From NCBI RefSeq assembly GCF_036669915.1, contig NC_089325.1:8138359-8202358 (forward strand): a DNA stretch of 64,000 bases. The letters are read 5' to 3'. The position numbers and the translations under genes were made by a program. Shown here one piece after another: positions 21,601 through 30,842 of this stretch. The notes under the pieces are model-generated. The model was not told the DNA's origin, did not search any database, and saw only the letters and a list, made by a program, of their open reading frames with translations. The DNA comes from Pocillopora verrucosa. Taxonomy: Eukaryota > Cnidaria > Anthozoa > Scleractinia > Pocilloporidae. Position 1 is the stretch's first letter. Each line of letters begins with the position of its first letter.

Positions 21601-23259
21601 CCCTCTTCAAAGCTTGGTGAACACACACTGATGCATGAACCAGTTGTTCATCATATTACAATTAATACAGAACAATTTGCTACCTTTAAAACAAGCCCAG
21701 TGCAAAGCATTGTCGCCCTCATGATCTGTCAGAAATATCTTTGCTCCTTTCCCCATAAGGTATCCAGCCAGCATTGCTTTTCCATACTGCGCTGTAATAA
21801 TTAAAGGAGTACAACCTTTGTTGTCAGTACAGTCTATTGAGGCCCCATTTTGAAGAAGAAGATCCACACACAAAATATGACCATTGACACATGCCCAGTG
21901 AATTGGATAAGGTCCATAATCTGATCGACTCTGCTGATTTACTTCAACTCCACAATTTATAAAAAATTTTATAACTTCACTGTAACCACCCAGGGCTGCC
22001 CAATGCAATGGCGTGTGTCCATGACTGTCATGTGTGCTCAGGATTTTCACACCGTGCTGTGCAACAAGTTCCCTACACATTCTGGAATCTCTAGAAACAA
22101 ACAAAAATGTTACATCAATTCTAGTTTGTGAAATTTAAATGCAGAGGACAATATTAATTGTGATAACTGATTGAATTAGATCAGACTAGAAGTGGCGAAA
22201 TTAATACCACCTGTCTAGTATTTGATTTATGACAACATTGGAGACCTCTTGAGGGAAAGGGGTTACCAAAAAGAGAGGCGCAGCTGAATCAAAAATGATT
22301 CTGATATGATGCATCATACTGAGTAACAACCCAAAAAAAATTTTCAAATAGGATAAGCAGAGGACTGATCTAAGCTTTTTGACAGAGTTAAAAACATTAC
22401 GACACTGGATTAGGAAACATGCATTGAATTTAGGTCATTAATTTAAATTTGACTCAAAGTTTTACCTATCCTCAACAATCTTATTTAAGCCACATTGTTA
22501 ATGAAATGGTCATAAAAAGAGTTTAATTTGATTAAAAAAAAAGAGAATGCTCTATAGACTCCATACTGTTAGGTTGATAAAAAAAGGCTGTGAAATTATT
22601 CTGTGCACAGCACTACTTTGGAAAAAAAGCATCAAATTAGGTAGCTAAAAAATTCACTGCTACCTTTTGAAAACAGGTGTTAGTATAATATTTTTCCGTT
22701 CCTGTATTACACTGATCCGTCTGCAAGTGCTGCTTAGTCTCTTTTTTGTATAATTCCAAGTGTTAATTTACCTCGTATTTTATTTATCATGGCCTTTAAC
22801 CCACTGACAAAGTCCATCCGTCTCTCAGAGTGAGAGCATGTCTGAACGCTACAGCTGATTACCGCTAAACCAACAAACTACTTAATTGTTTTCTTCATAC
22901 ACTTATACCAGCTCGTATATCATATCTGCTACGTCTGATCCGTATTAATTTACCACATTTCCAACCAGAGGTATCAAAAATTAAGATAAGCTATCGAGAA
23001 CCGGAATTGAATTATAATATTTTGAGAGACTTAATTGTGTTAAAAGGCGATAAAAAGAGACTTTTGTATTAAAAAGGAATACACGATATAATTTGTGGAA
23101 AGTCCTTTCTGAGTTACGTTTTGGAGGTTGGAAAAGAGGCATATAGTTGAACAACGGCTACTCCTCTACTCACCCGCATTGTGCAGCTTCAAAGATATCA
23201 ATCGGTTTACAATTCTCGTGGTTTTCACACTCCTTTGATTCTTTCTCATCGCCCGCCAT
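15697..23259 (-). CDS. Ankyrin-repeat DHHC palmitoyltransferase, ZDHHC17/HIP14-like
   Basis: Nine exons in descending order: 23259-23174, 22090-21684, 21133-21063, 19308-19246, 18180-18053, 17622-17526, 16806-16654, 16537-16359 and 15862-15697. All junctions keep phase, giving 450 codons. The N terminus [17 protein letters not shown] leads to six ankyrin repeats (about residues 40-245; motifs [24 protein letters not shown]). The exon 4 donor was chosen because it gives an exact 33-residue repeat. Next come two membrane regions, including [12 protein letters not shown]. The DHHC cysteine-rich domain is complete (CHTC.LVRP.RAKHC..C, then [13 protein letters not shown]) with the acyl-accepting Cys near 383. 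Two more hydrophobic helices follow. The enzyme S-acylates substrates at the Golgi. ZDHHC17 has about 630 residues; the tail carrying the TTxE-type motif was not found. A 12-codon terminal exon at 15629-15594 (NPYHPVMNRPG, stop) fits the phase but is weak. The start shares a divergent promoter with TMEM175. Confidence 0.82.
17204..17381. mobile_element. piggyBac-type MITE, copy 1 (TTAA-flanked)
   Basis: Perfect inverted ends CCCTTTAACTCCC (17208-17220) and its complement (17365-17377) sit between TTAA duplications (17204-17207, 17378-17381). The internal 140 bp is AT-rich and non-coding. TTAA target sites and CCC-starting ends are the hallmark of piggyBac transposition. It lies in a palmitoyltransferase intron. 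Confidence 0.75.
17710..17870 (+). mobile_element. tRNA-derived SINE
   Basis: TTAGCTCAGTCGGTAGAGC (17719-17737) is a good tRNA A box. A decayed B box (GGGTTTAACTTCC, 17763-17775) follows, then a non-tRNA body with a GGCCTGA...TCAGGCT hairpin and TTATTTTCACTACTGCTTA. The head-and-body arrangement matches a SINE family I recall as abundant in corals. There is no functional tRNA fold. Confidence 0.6.
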
Positions 23260-23448
23260 GTTGGTAGTCAACCGATTCCACGACGACAGCCGACGGGAGC
23301 CTTGAAATATTCGGCTATCTTCGGAAGATTTATTTTAACTTTCCGAAGATCAAGCATGGAACTTCTGTCACTCGAGAGTCATGTGAGTGGTTATGAGAGA
23401 AAAACACTGACACTGCGTATACGTATGATTCGAATGGAAGGAGAAAGT
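23260..23448. promoter_or_regulatory. Divergent promoter, palmitoyltransferase / TMEM175 copy A
   Basis: Only about 190 bp separate the two start codons on opposite strands, so both promoters must lie here. There is no TATA box. Both genes begin with ATGGCGG, a YY1-like initiator context common in TATA-less housekeeping promoters. Confidence 0.5.
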
Positions 23449-24927
23449 ATGGCGGATCAACGAGATTTGGTGCATCTCAACCGCTTGAAATGCTTCAACG
23501 ATGCTGTTTTTGCCATAGTATCGACCATTTTGATTCTTCCCATCCGCAAAATTCCAGAAAACTCTTCTAAAGACCTTGAAACTGAGCTGGATAAACGATG
23601 GAAGCAGCTTGTAGTGTATTTCATATCGTTTCTTGTTATTTGCTCTGTCTGGGAATCCCATGTGCACCGTTTTAAGATTCTTGCCCATGTAGACGATGTG
23701 TTAGTTTGGTTGAATCTAATCTCTCTCATGTTTACCTCGTTTTTACCGTTTGCGTGTGCACTGGAGGGAAATTATCCGACAAAATATCTTCCTTTAATGC
23801 TGATTTGCGCTGACATGTTAGTTGTAGAACTTCTCGAAGTGGCTATGATTTTCTATTCCTTTCACCATGACTACTTGCTGATAGACGAACTAAAAGACCT
23901 CTCTAAGGAACAACAGAAGGAAAGAAGAAACTATATGTTGGCGAAAAAACTTCTTAATCCAATACTGTATATTTTGGCTGGATCTCTGAGTCTCGTCAAT
24001 TCTGTTACTTCATGGGTTGTGATTTCTATCGTCATCATCACGCCCTGCATCCATCGTCTAATTGGCTTCATCTTTCGAAAATGCAAGTTTGTTCGCGTGG
24101 CTGGAGCAGATTTTGATCTTATGTTCGGTAACTACATCGACACAGAGAGGGTAGAATGTTTTAGTGATGGAGTATTCTCGATTGTCTCGACTCTGCTGGT
24201 ATTGGACATCACAACAGAGAATTTGCCATCTGAAAACTGTGTCGAACAATTTGGAATCGATAGAGCTGTACTGAACATGTGGCCGAAGTTCTTGATATAT
24301 GCAGCAAATTTCATTGTGATTGCTCTCTTGTGGTTTATCCATCACTCTCTCTTCCACTGCATCAAAAAAATGAACCAATTCATGTTGGTTTGCAACAACA
24401 TTTCCTTGGCTTTCGTTGGTTTCTTTCCCTTTATTGTTGCCATTTTGAACAAGTTTGCTGACAAGCCTAGGAAACCTGATGACAGCACAAAGCTTGCTGT
24501 GCAGTGTGGCTCAGTGGTCATATTTATGGCAAGTATGTCTCAAGCTGTTGTATTTGTTGCTGCACTGTGGAAAGGTCCATCCCATCTGGAACCAAAGGTG
24601 AACCCAGCTGTTTCCAAAACGAGTCACTACTACTTGACTTTGAAACTTGCCATTTTACCTGTTATTAGTCTTGCAGCATACAGCATTGCAATTACAGCAA
24701 GTGCTTTAATAATCTATATTGCTTTCCATGCTGGCGCATTTGTAACTCCATTCTTGTTCCTAGCACTGAAATTCTGCTGGGGCCATAGGGAAGTGGGTGT
24801 TTTGAGACACGATGTTGCCATGGATCCTGACTTGGAGACCTGGGTACCTCCCCCTCACAGAAGTAGGTTGCGTCTTCAAAAGAATTTCATAGGTGACACC
24901 ACTTTATCACAGTCATTAGCATGCTAA
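23449..24927 (+). CDS. TMEM175-like lysosomal potassium/proton channel, copy A, intronless
   Basis: An open frame runs from 23302, but the ATG at 23449 (MADQRDLVHLNRL) lines up with the start of copy B (MTEELDLLHLKRL), giving 492 residues, close to the family's usual 500. It has the two-repeat TMEM175 plan: repeat 1 opens with RLKCFNDAVFAIVSTILILP near residue 12 and repeat 2 with RVECFSDGVFSIVSTLLVLD near 234, each followed by five hydrophobic helices. The RxxxFSD motif is exact in repeat 2, but repeat 1 has Asn for Ser (FND). TMEM175 makes dimeric leak channels for K+ and H+ in late endosomes and lysosomes. The gene lacks introns, unlike the vertebrate gene. A poly(A) signal is at 25122-25127. 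Copy B follows 1.9 kb downstream in the same orientation. Confidence 0.9.
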   Translation: MADQRDLVHLNRLKCFNDAVFAIVSTILILPIRKIPENSSKDLETELDKRWKQLVVYFISFLVICSVWESHVHRFKILAHVDDVLVWLNLISLMFTSFLPFACALEGNYPTKYLPLMLICADMLVVELLEVAMIFYSFHHDYLLIDELKDLSKEQQKERRNYMLAKKLLNPILYILAGSLSLVNSVTSWVVISIVIITPCIHRLIGFIFRKCKFVRVAGADFDLMFGNYIDTERVECFSDGVFSIVSTLLVLDITTENLPSENCVEQFGIDRAVLNMWPKFLIYAANFIVIALLWFIHHSLFHCIKKMNQFMLVCNNISLAFVGFFPFIVAILNKFADKPRKPDDSTKLAVQCGSVVIFMASMSQAVVFVAALWKGPSHLEPKVNPAVSKTSHYYLTLKLAILPVISLAAYSIAITASALIIYIAFHAGAFVTPFLFLALKFCWGHREVGVLRHDVAMDPDLETWVPPPHRSRLRLQKNFIGDTTLSQSLAC

Positions 24928-25280
24928 GAAAATTTAAATAGTTTCAGACTTAAGGTGGCCCAAAATAGTTTTGCTGTTTTTTGAAGCAAATTCTTTGTTA
25001 AATGTTTTCTACCCTATGTTTAAGTTGACAAAAATTATACTGGCTCTAAACTGATAAACTGAATGTTCTGAATTATTTGAAATTTGCACAAAGGTGCATC
25101 TTGAAATGATGACTGCCTTTCAATAAACAACAACTGGTGTCACAGTCATCATTTTTTGTTTGGGTTTTTTTGTTAATCAAATCTAATTATGGTGTTTCTA
25201 CAAGCTTAAGCATTGATACTGCAACCTTAAAAATAATAAAACTGATCAAAATTTGTTTTAAAATAATTAGGTAATTAAGT

Positions 25281-25372
25281 ATTATCAACTGAGTTAATAA
25301 TACTAGATTACCCTGTTAAACTCACCCACCGATGCAGCACCTCAGTTTCTTTAAAAACTTACCCACCTTTAT
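25281..25372 (+). mobile_element. Penelope-type terminal-repeat fragment
   Basis: ATCAACTGAGTTAATAAT, then CTCACCCACCGATGCAGCAC and CAGTTTCTTTAAAAACTTA, match the outer end of the copies at 34.3, 37.6 and 50.9 kb. The inner part is missing. Confidence 0.55.
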
Positions 25373-26447
25373 TTAAATAATTTAGTTTATATCACTCCAA
25401 AGGAAACAAAAGAAAAAGTGTTGATGCCACAATTCATTAAAGAATTGGTGTTCAAAAAAGTGGCACAACCATTTTGAGCAACCTTTAAATGACCTAAACT
25501 AGCCCTAAAGATTCAGATGCATGGAAAGGATGGTGTCTGAATCAAGGAGAAATACAGGAATATCACCTGTCAGATATTCTTAATAGTTCTCATTTACTTT
25601 TTTCTTTGTGAGATAATAATATTTTATGTTCAAGTTCATTACAGAGCTCTTGCAAAATACCCGGACATCTTGATCTGGAGTTTAGGTTAGTAATGAACAG
25701 GCTTGGACCTCTCCATGCCATTATTTATACCAATTCCTATTTAATTTTAGGAGGTAAGACTCCTGTGAGGTTTCATTTACAATTATGTTTTGCAAGCAAA
25801 TTGTGTTGTTAAGGTTAAAAGATGTTTTGTAAGGGTAATGGTGGTATACATAAATAAAGCATGTTTGTTTTGCAAACATTTTCCTCTCTCCAAAAGCAAT
25901 TTTAAAATTGCAGCTATGTTAATTATGGAAATAGTATCTTCCCAATATTTTGTGATGTTGTGTCATCTCTAAAATCAAGAAAACTAGTGTAAACTTTTGG
26001 AGCAACATGGTTTCCAAAGAGAAGTCAACTAAAATCTCACCCTTTTGTGAGTCCAATTCCATTCAACAATCTTTAACTAAATAGACTGTAGCTTCTGTAG
26101 ATACTTTATCTGACAGATTACTTTGCCTACTAATTTTAAGTATTGAGTTAACAAAATTTTTCGTAAGGTATTGTTAGTACCTGAATTAGAGAAATTATAA
26201 GTTTGCAAAATTTATTTTTCAAAGAAAGATAATGTATATTGCATGAGAGAAAAAGGAAAAATCATTATTTTGTAATAAAACACAGTTTAAACTAATTTAA
26301 GCCAATTGATACATAATGCTTAGAACCTAAGGCAGTTGAGATAGCTGTTTGCTTGAAAGGCAATAATAAATGCTTTTCAATAATCAACGTGAGTAGATTT
26401 TTACTTTACACTGAACAGTTTTAAAGGCCAATATCCTCTGGATGTTG

Positions 26448-26503
26448 GCCGTCACGCGATCCCCCCATCAACAACTATTGGAAGGGGAACGTTGCGTGAC
26501 GCT
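26448..26503. repeat. Imperfect foldback with GTCACGC ends
   Basis: GTCACGC at 26451-26457 is complementary to 26494-26500, and inside it CCCC pairs with GGGG. The ends resemble a small inverted-repeat element frequent in coral DNA. It lies about 370 bp upstream of TMEM175 copy B. Confidence 0.45.
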
Positions 26504-26870
26504 AAACGCCGGAGGACTTTACCTTAATGCCCTTTTTTTTTTTTTTTGCCATATAATATCCACTCAGGGATCGTCTGAGTGGAATCTGCATGACAAAAAT
26601 AGTCAATTTATAGCAGAAGTCGAGCGTTTCCGACCACGAGTTCGATTCTGCGACGAATGGGACTCCAAAGATGCGGAGAGCGGTATTCTCCCACCATGTG
26701 ATCTGCACCAAACATCTGGAAGAACCACAAACGATTTTAATTTCGCTTTGTGAGCTAACAGGAACTTAGAGATCATTTTAACAACGCGGAATTTATGTAG
26801 AATTGAGGGACATTTACGCTTTCATTTTCTGAACATATCCGCATTTGATAACGAAACTAATTGAAGCGAT

Positions 26871-28298
26871 ATGACAGAGGAATTAGATCTTCTCCATCTC
26901 AAGCGTTTGCAATGCTTCAACGATGCAGTATTTGCCATTGTGGCGACCATTTTAGTTCTACCTATCAGAAAACTCGAGGAGAATGCGACAGAAAGCTCCA
27001 GCCTTGCCGATCAACTTAGCGACAAATGGCCGCAGTTATTGATCTACCTTGTAGGATTCCTCGTAATTTGTGCCGTATGGGAATCGCATGTTGTGCGCTT
27101 CCGTATCTTGTCACGGCTCGATGATGTGCTAGTCTGGTTAAACCTTGGATCGTTGCTATTCACTTCGTTTCTCCCTTTCACGTGCGCTTTAGAGGGAATG
27201 TTTACCTACAAGTACCTTCCCATGATGTTGATCTGCGGAAACCTGCTCGTTCTCGAAATCCTGGAGGTGATCATGATCGTGTACGCCTTTCATCATCCAC
27301 GGCTGCTGGACCCCGAGTTTGACAACCTCTCCCATCAAGAAATCAAACAAAGGATGAAGCTGATGCTGGTGAAGAAAGCTGTTAACCCCTTCCTGTATAT
27401 TTTAGCTGGTGCAGTTAGCTTGGCCAAGATAGAATTGGCCCTTATTGTTGTGGCGATTGTTGTCTTCTCTCCCTGCATTAATCGCCTCGCGGGTGTTATC
27501 TATCGCAAATGGACTCGTGTACATCTAACTGGATCGGAATTCGATCACATGTTTGGGAATTTCATCGACAAAGAGAGAGTGGAGTTTTTCAGCGATGGAC
27601 TTTTCGCGATTGTTTCCACTCTGTTGATCCTAGATATCACTGCTGAAGATTTTCCTACGGAAGAGGAAGTCAACCGCCATGGCATCCAGAGCACACTCCT
27701 ACACATGAAGTCGGAAATTTTCACGTATGGAGCGACGTTCGTGGTGGTCGCGCTTTTATGGTTCACGCACCACTCGCTATTTCACTACATTGAGAAACTG
27801 AATCAAGTCATGCTCGTTTGTAACAATATTTCCTTGGCCTTCGTGGGTCTTGCTCCTTTAATCAACGTAACGCTTAACCGTTATGCAGGGCATGGCAAAC
27901 CCGATAGCCGTCTTGCAGTGCAAATCGGGGCGATAATTGTATTCATGGCCAGCACCAGTCAGGCTGTAGTGTTTGTGATCGCCTTATGCAAGGGTCCGAA
28001 CTATCTAATGGCGCGCGCGAATCCTAGCGTGGGATCTCGTACGCACGCGTATCTCGCGTTGAAGATGGCCATACTTCCACTGATAACGCTCGTGGTATAT
28101 TTAGTAGCCGCGCTGTGCCAGCATGCTTCGCTCTCTGATGACGTGTATCACATCGCTGCAGGACTGACACCCATGATATTCATTCTCATGAAAATCGTGT
28201 TTTCCTGTTTCAAGGTTCACTGTAACTGCAGACAGTGGAGAAGGGGAACGGTGCGACAAGGCGATTCGGAATTTTACTTTTTTGCAGGAGGTGACTAA
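26871..28298 (+). CDS. TMEM175-like lysosomal potassium/proton channel, copy B, intronless
   Basis: A single 475-residue frame starting at MTEELDLLHLKRL. Like copy A it has two six-helix repeats. Repeat 1 begins RLQCFNDAVFAIVATILVLP near residue 12 and repeat 2 RVEFFSDGLFAIVSTLLILD near 236. The Ser-to-Asn change in the first motif is shared with copy A and so predates the duplication. Other well-conserved blocks between the copies are ICAVWESHV.RF, DDVLVWLNL, LPF.CALEG and HHSLFHYIEKLNQVMLVCNN. The base composition is noticeably GC-richer than in copy A, with more CpG. It ends with an acidic/aromatic tail rather than copy A's basic one. AATAAA overlaps the region just after the stop (28300). 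The expected role is an endolysosomal cation leak channel; it may form homo- or heterodimers with copy A (inference). Confidence 0.9.
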   Translation: MTEELDLLHLKRLQCFNDAVFAIVATILVLPIRKLEENATESSSLADQLSDKWPQLLIYLVGFLVICAVWESHVVRFRILSRLDDVLVWLNLGSLLFTSFLPFTCALEGMFTYKYLPMMLICGNLLVLEILEVIMIVYAFHHPRLLDPEFDNLSHQEIKQRMKLMLVKKAVNPFLYILAGAVSLAKIELALIVVAIVVFSPCINRLAGVIYRKWTRVHLTGSEFDHMFGNFIDKERVEFFSDGLFAIVSTLLILDITAEDFPTEEEVNRHGIQSTLLHMKSEIFTYGATFVVVALLWFTHHSLFHYIEKLNQVMLVCNNISLAFVGLAPLINVTLNRYAGHGKPDSRLAVQIGAIIVFMASTSQAVVFVIALCKGPNYLMARANPSVGSRTHAYLALKMAILPLITLVVYLVAALCQHASLSDDVYHIAAGLTPMIFILMKIVFSCFKVHCNCRQWRRGTVRQGDSEFYFFAGGD

Positions 28299-30842
28299 AA
28301 ATAAAATGAAGTGCATGAGGGAAGAGAACAATTCCAAGAAACTTCAGGAACCAGAAATGCAGGACTAGATTTGTATTTCAAAGTGTCTTCTTTAATAGAG
28401 CGTGAATCCATGATGATCGAGAATATTTTGTGCATGACGCTACTGAGCATAATGTATTTACAACTTCGTAGTTTTAAAGTGGAAGCCGTATTCGTGCACG
28501 ATAGCAATCTAACCATTTACAGCCATATGTCAATATGCATATTCTCCTTACTGTTCTCTGTACATTTTTTTGAGGTGTTGACAAGGAGAACTTATTTAAC
28601 AATCAAGAGCTTCTTTAGCAGATGATCATTAAGTTTATTCTTGTAACCTTAATGCTTAATTCAGGGATGATTTGTAGGGAGAAATTAGATGCTAGTCACT
28701 CTCCAGGGTTAGGGGAGTTTCTCTCCTAGTAACATGTTAAGGTAATGATTCCAAACTAGTAAAAGATTAAGATCCTATATTCAAAATAATACTTTTTAAT
28801 GTACTGCAAAATAAGGGAGGTACGTTTCTAAACAAACTGGTGCTGCGTCGGTGGAGGAGTATAACAAGAACATTTGGTTCTATCAACTGAGTTGATGATG
28901 TAACCTGGCCACCGTAAAGAGTTTCTGAGATGCCGTTTCGAGCGTTAGCCCTTCGTCAAAGCTCTGACAGTGTTGCTATTTACATTATCAACTCATTCGA
29001 TAAAACTAACATTATCTTATTGCAAAATAAGATTTTATTATGTCTTTATATCTGAGAACTCCGCTCAGAAAACAGAAGCACACCATTGGTAACGTTCAAA
29101 CAATTCTTTATTGAAGACTTTTCATTTTAATAATAATATCTCAAATAAATCTTACTTTGACTTGCATCTAGAATTCTCGTAGAAGGTATGTCACTCTTGT
29201 GCAAACTCGACATCATAAATATCGAATTTCTTTTTAAAGGTCCTTTAAAAAAAGGATCTAAATATTTGATTTTGAAAATAATTCATTAAAAACCGTAGCT
29301 AATCTTCCTTTAACTATAAATATTGAAAAATACGTTTACAGTATGCAAAACGCTGCTGTACAATTGCACAGTATCTACACGAGTGATAGAATTTTATACA
29401 GTATGTATATTGTTTTACTTTACTTAAACACATAAAGGTATAAACGAGATACCAATAAAGAGGTAATTACAGCTTTCAGATTTTCCCTGACCTCCAAACG
29501 AGATATTTACAAGTTAATTTTACAACGTTAGAGTAGAGTTAAAGTTTTTTAAGTTAATCCAAGCGAAAAGTAACCAAACACAAGGAAGGAAATATTCAAT
29601 AGTGGCAGTACAGGAACCCCTTTGAACTTCAGGCCACATTTGTTACAGCTGCTAAATGAACGTGTAAGCTTCCACTCCACCATTCTCAGATTCCTCATTT
29701 GCGTGTTTTTTTTTTGTTTTTGTTGTTTGTTTTTTTTTTAATGAGCAACGATCTAGTATTTTTCTGGTCTTTGGCAGATTCTCGGTCAGATGTAAAGATC
29801 AAATAATAAGATCGAAAATGGCGAAAAGTGGCGGTAGAGGGGAAACCTAAAGGAGGAAAAACTCTCGCCTCTCCCCCTAACACGTTTTTTCCCTGGTCCC
29901 CCCTGTCCTCGAGCCTGGCACAAACTAGCAGTTTCTCGATGTTTTCAAGCTATTTGTCTAGCCAATAACTAGCCAATGAGGGCCTATTCAATATTTTTTC
30001 TGGCCAATCAGATGGACCATTGAATTACAGAATCGTGGTTTAGATGAAGACGTCTGGCGCAGTTCTAAAATTTTACTTCGAGGCCACCCAACAGACATCT
30101 GCCCAGTCGCTGCACTCAAATTGCATAAAAAGTTTGCACAAAACTAAATCATTATCATGTGAAAAAGTAGGAACTTTTACAAGAATAAATCTGTGAATTC
30201 TTGTGCTTTTACTTCAACCCATCGTTCAAAGAAGGAGCACCATTCTGTTACAGCGGTTGTCGAGGCGCGTTTGATTGGCAAATTTGCTTAATCCGTCGTA
30301 GTGCAAACAATAATTAACAAGTCAAAACCAAGATAATTTAGTCAGTTAATCCACGTTTGGTTCTAGGTGCTACCTGTAATCGACGCGTGTGATCTAAGAC
30401 AGCTTTCAGATCCGAAATGATCTTGAAACGTAAAATAACACTTCTGTATTCGTGGTTGAATCTGCGTAGGAAACGAATTTTTACGTTGTCCTTCTTAGAT
30501 TTCTCCTCAAGAAAAGTGATGTCGCACAAAATTAGTTTCAACTGTATAAAGAACCGATACACAAAAGGCGAGTGAGAATCGTCGGTGACCTATCTTCTTA
30601 TTAAGAACCTTTTAAAATATCAAGAGAATATCAAGAAAATATCTATTGTTGCTGTGATAAAAATAACCCAAGTAGTGAACATGGATGATTTGTCCGCGGG
30701 CAACTCACCCACAATCCACGCACGCGTACCTTTCACTCCAAATCCTTTACGAGTACCACGCGAGCTTTTTTTGTTGTTAACTGCTTTTTTTTTCCATTAA
30801 GAAACCTACCACTTTGTTTCTGTGATTAAATTAGGGGTGTGT
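28299..30842. other. Intergenic between convergent TMEM175 B and PAN3
   Basis: No gene seen. It has a Penelope-type terminal repeat (28812-29008), a minus-strand AATAAA (29106-29111) that could end PAN3 with a long 3' UTR, and three CCAAT boxes (29962, 29973, 30004), possibly part of an unrecognised repeat. Confidence 0.5.
28812..29008 (-). mobile_element. Penelope-type terminal repeat
   Basis: Minus-strand family member: GGTGCTGCGTCGGTGGAGGAG, then TCAACTGAGTTGATGATG, GGCCACCGTAAAGAGTTTCT, and TTCGAGCGTTAGCCCTTCGT, then an inverted second arm ending in ATTATCAACTCATTCGATA. Confidence 0.6.

Larger units (their letters stand above)
24928..26870. other. Intergenic between the TMEM175 copies
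   Basis: It contains the AATAAA of copy A (25122-25127), a Penelope-type terminal-repeat fragment (about 25281-25372) and a GTCACGC/GCGTGAC foldback (26451-26500). No other gene is supported. The 103-codon frame at 26442 runs through the foldback and is probably chance. Confidence 0.5.

Noticed and set aside
26442..26753. 103-codon plus-strand frame before TMEM175 copy B
   Set aside because: It runs through a foldback repeat and a poly-T tract and shows no similarity to the channel N terminus.
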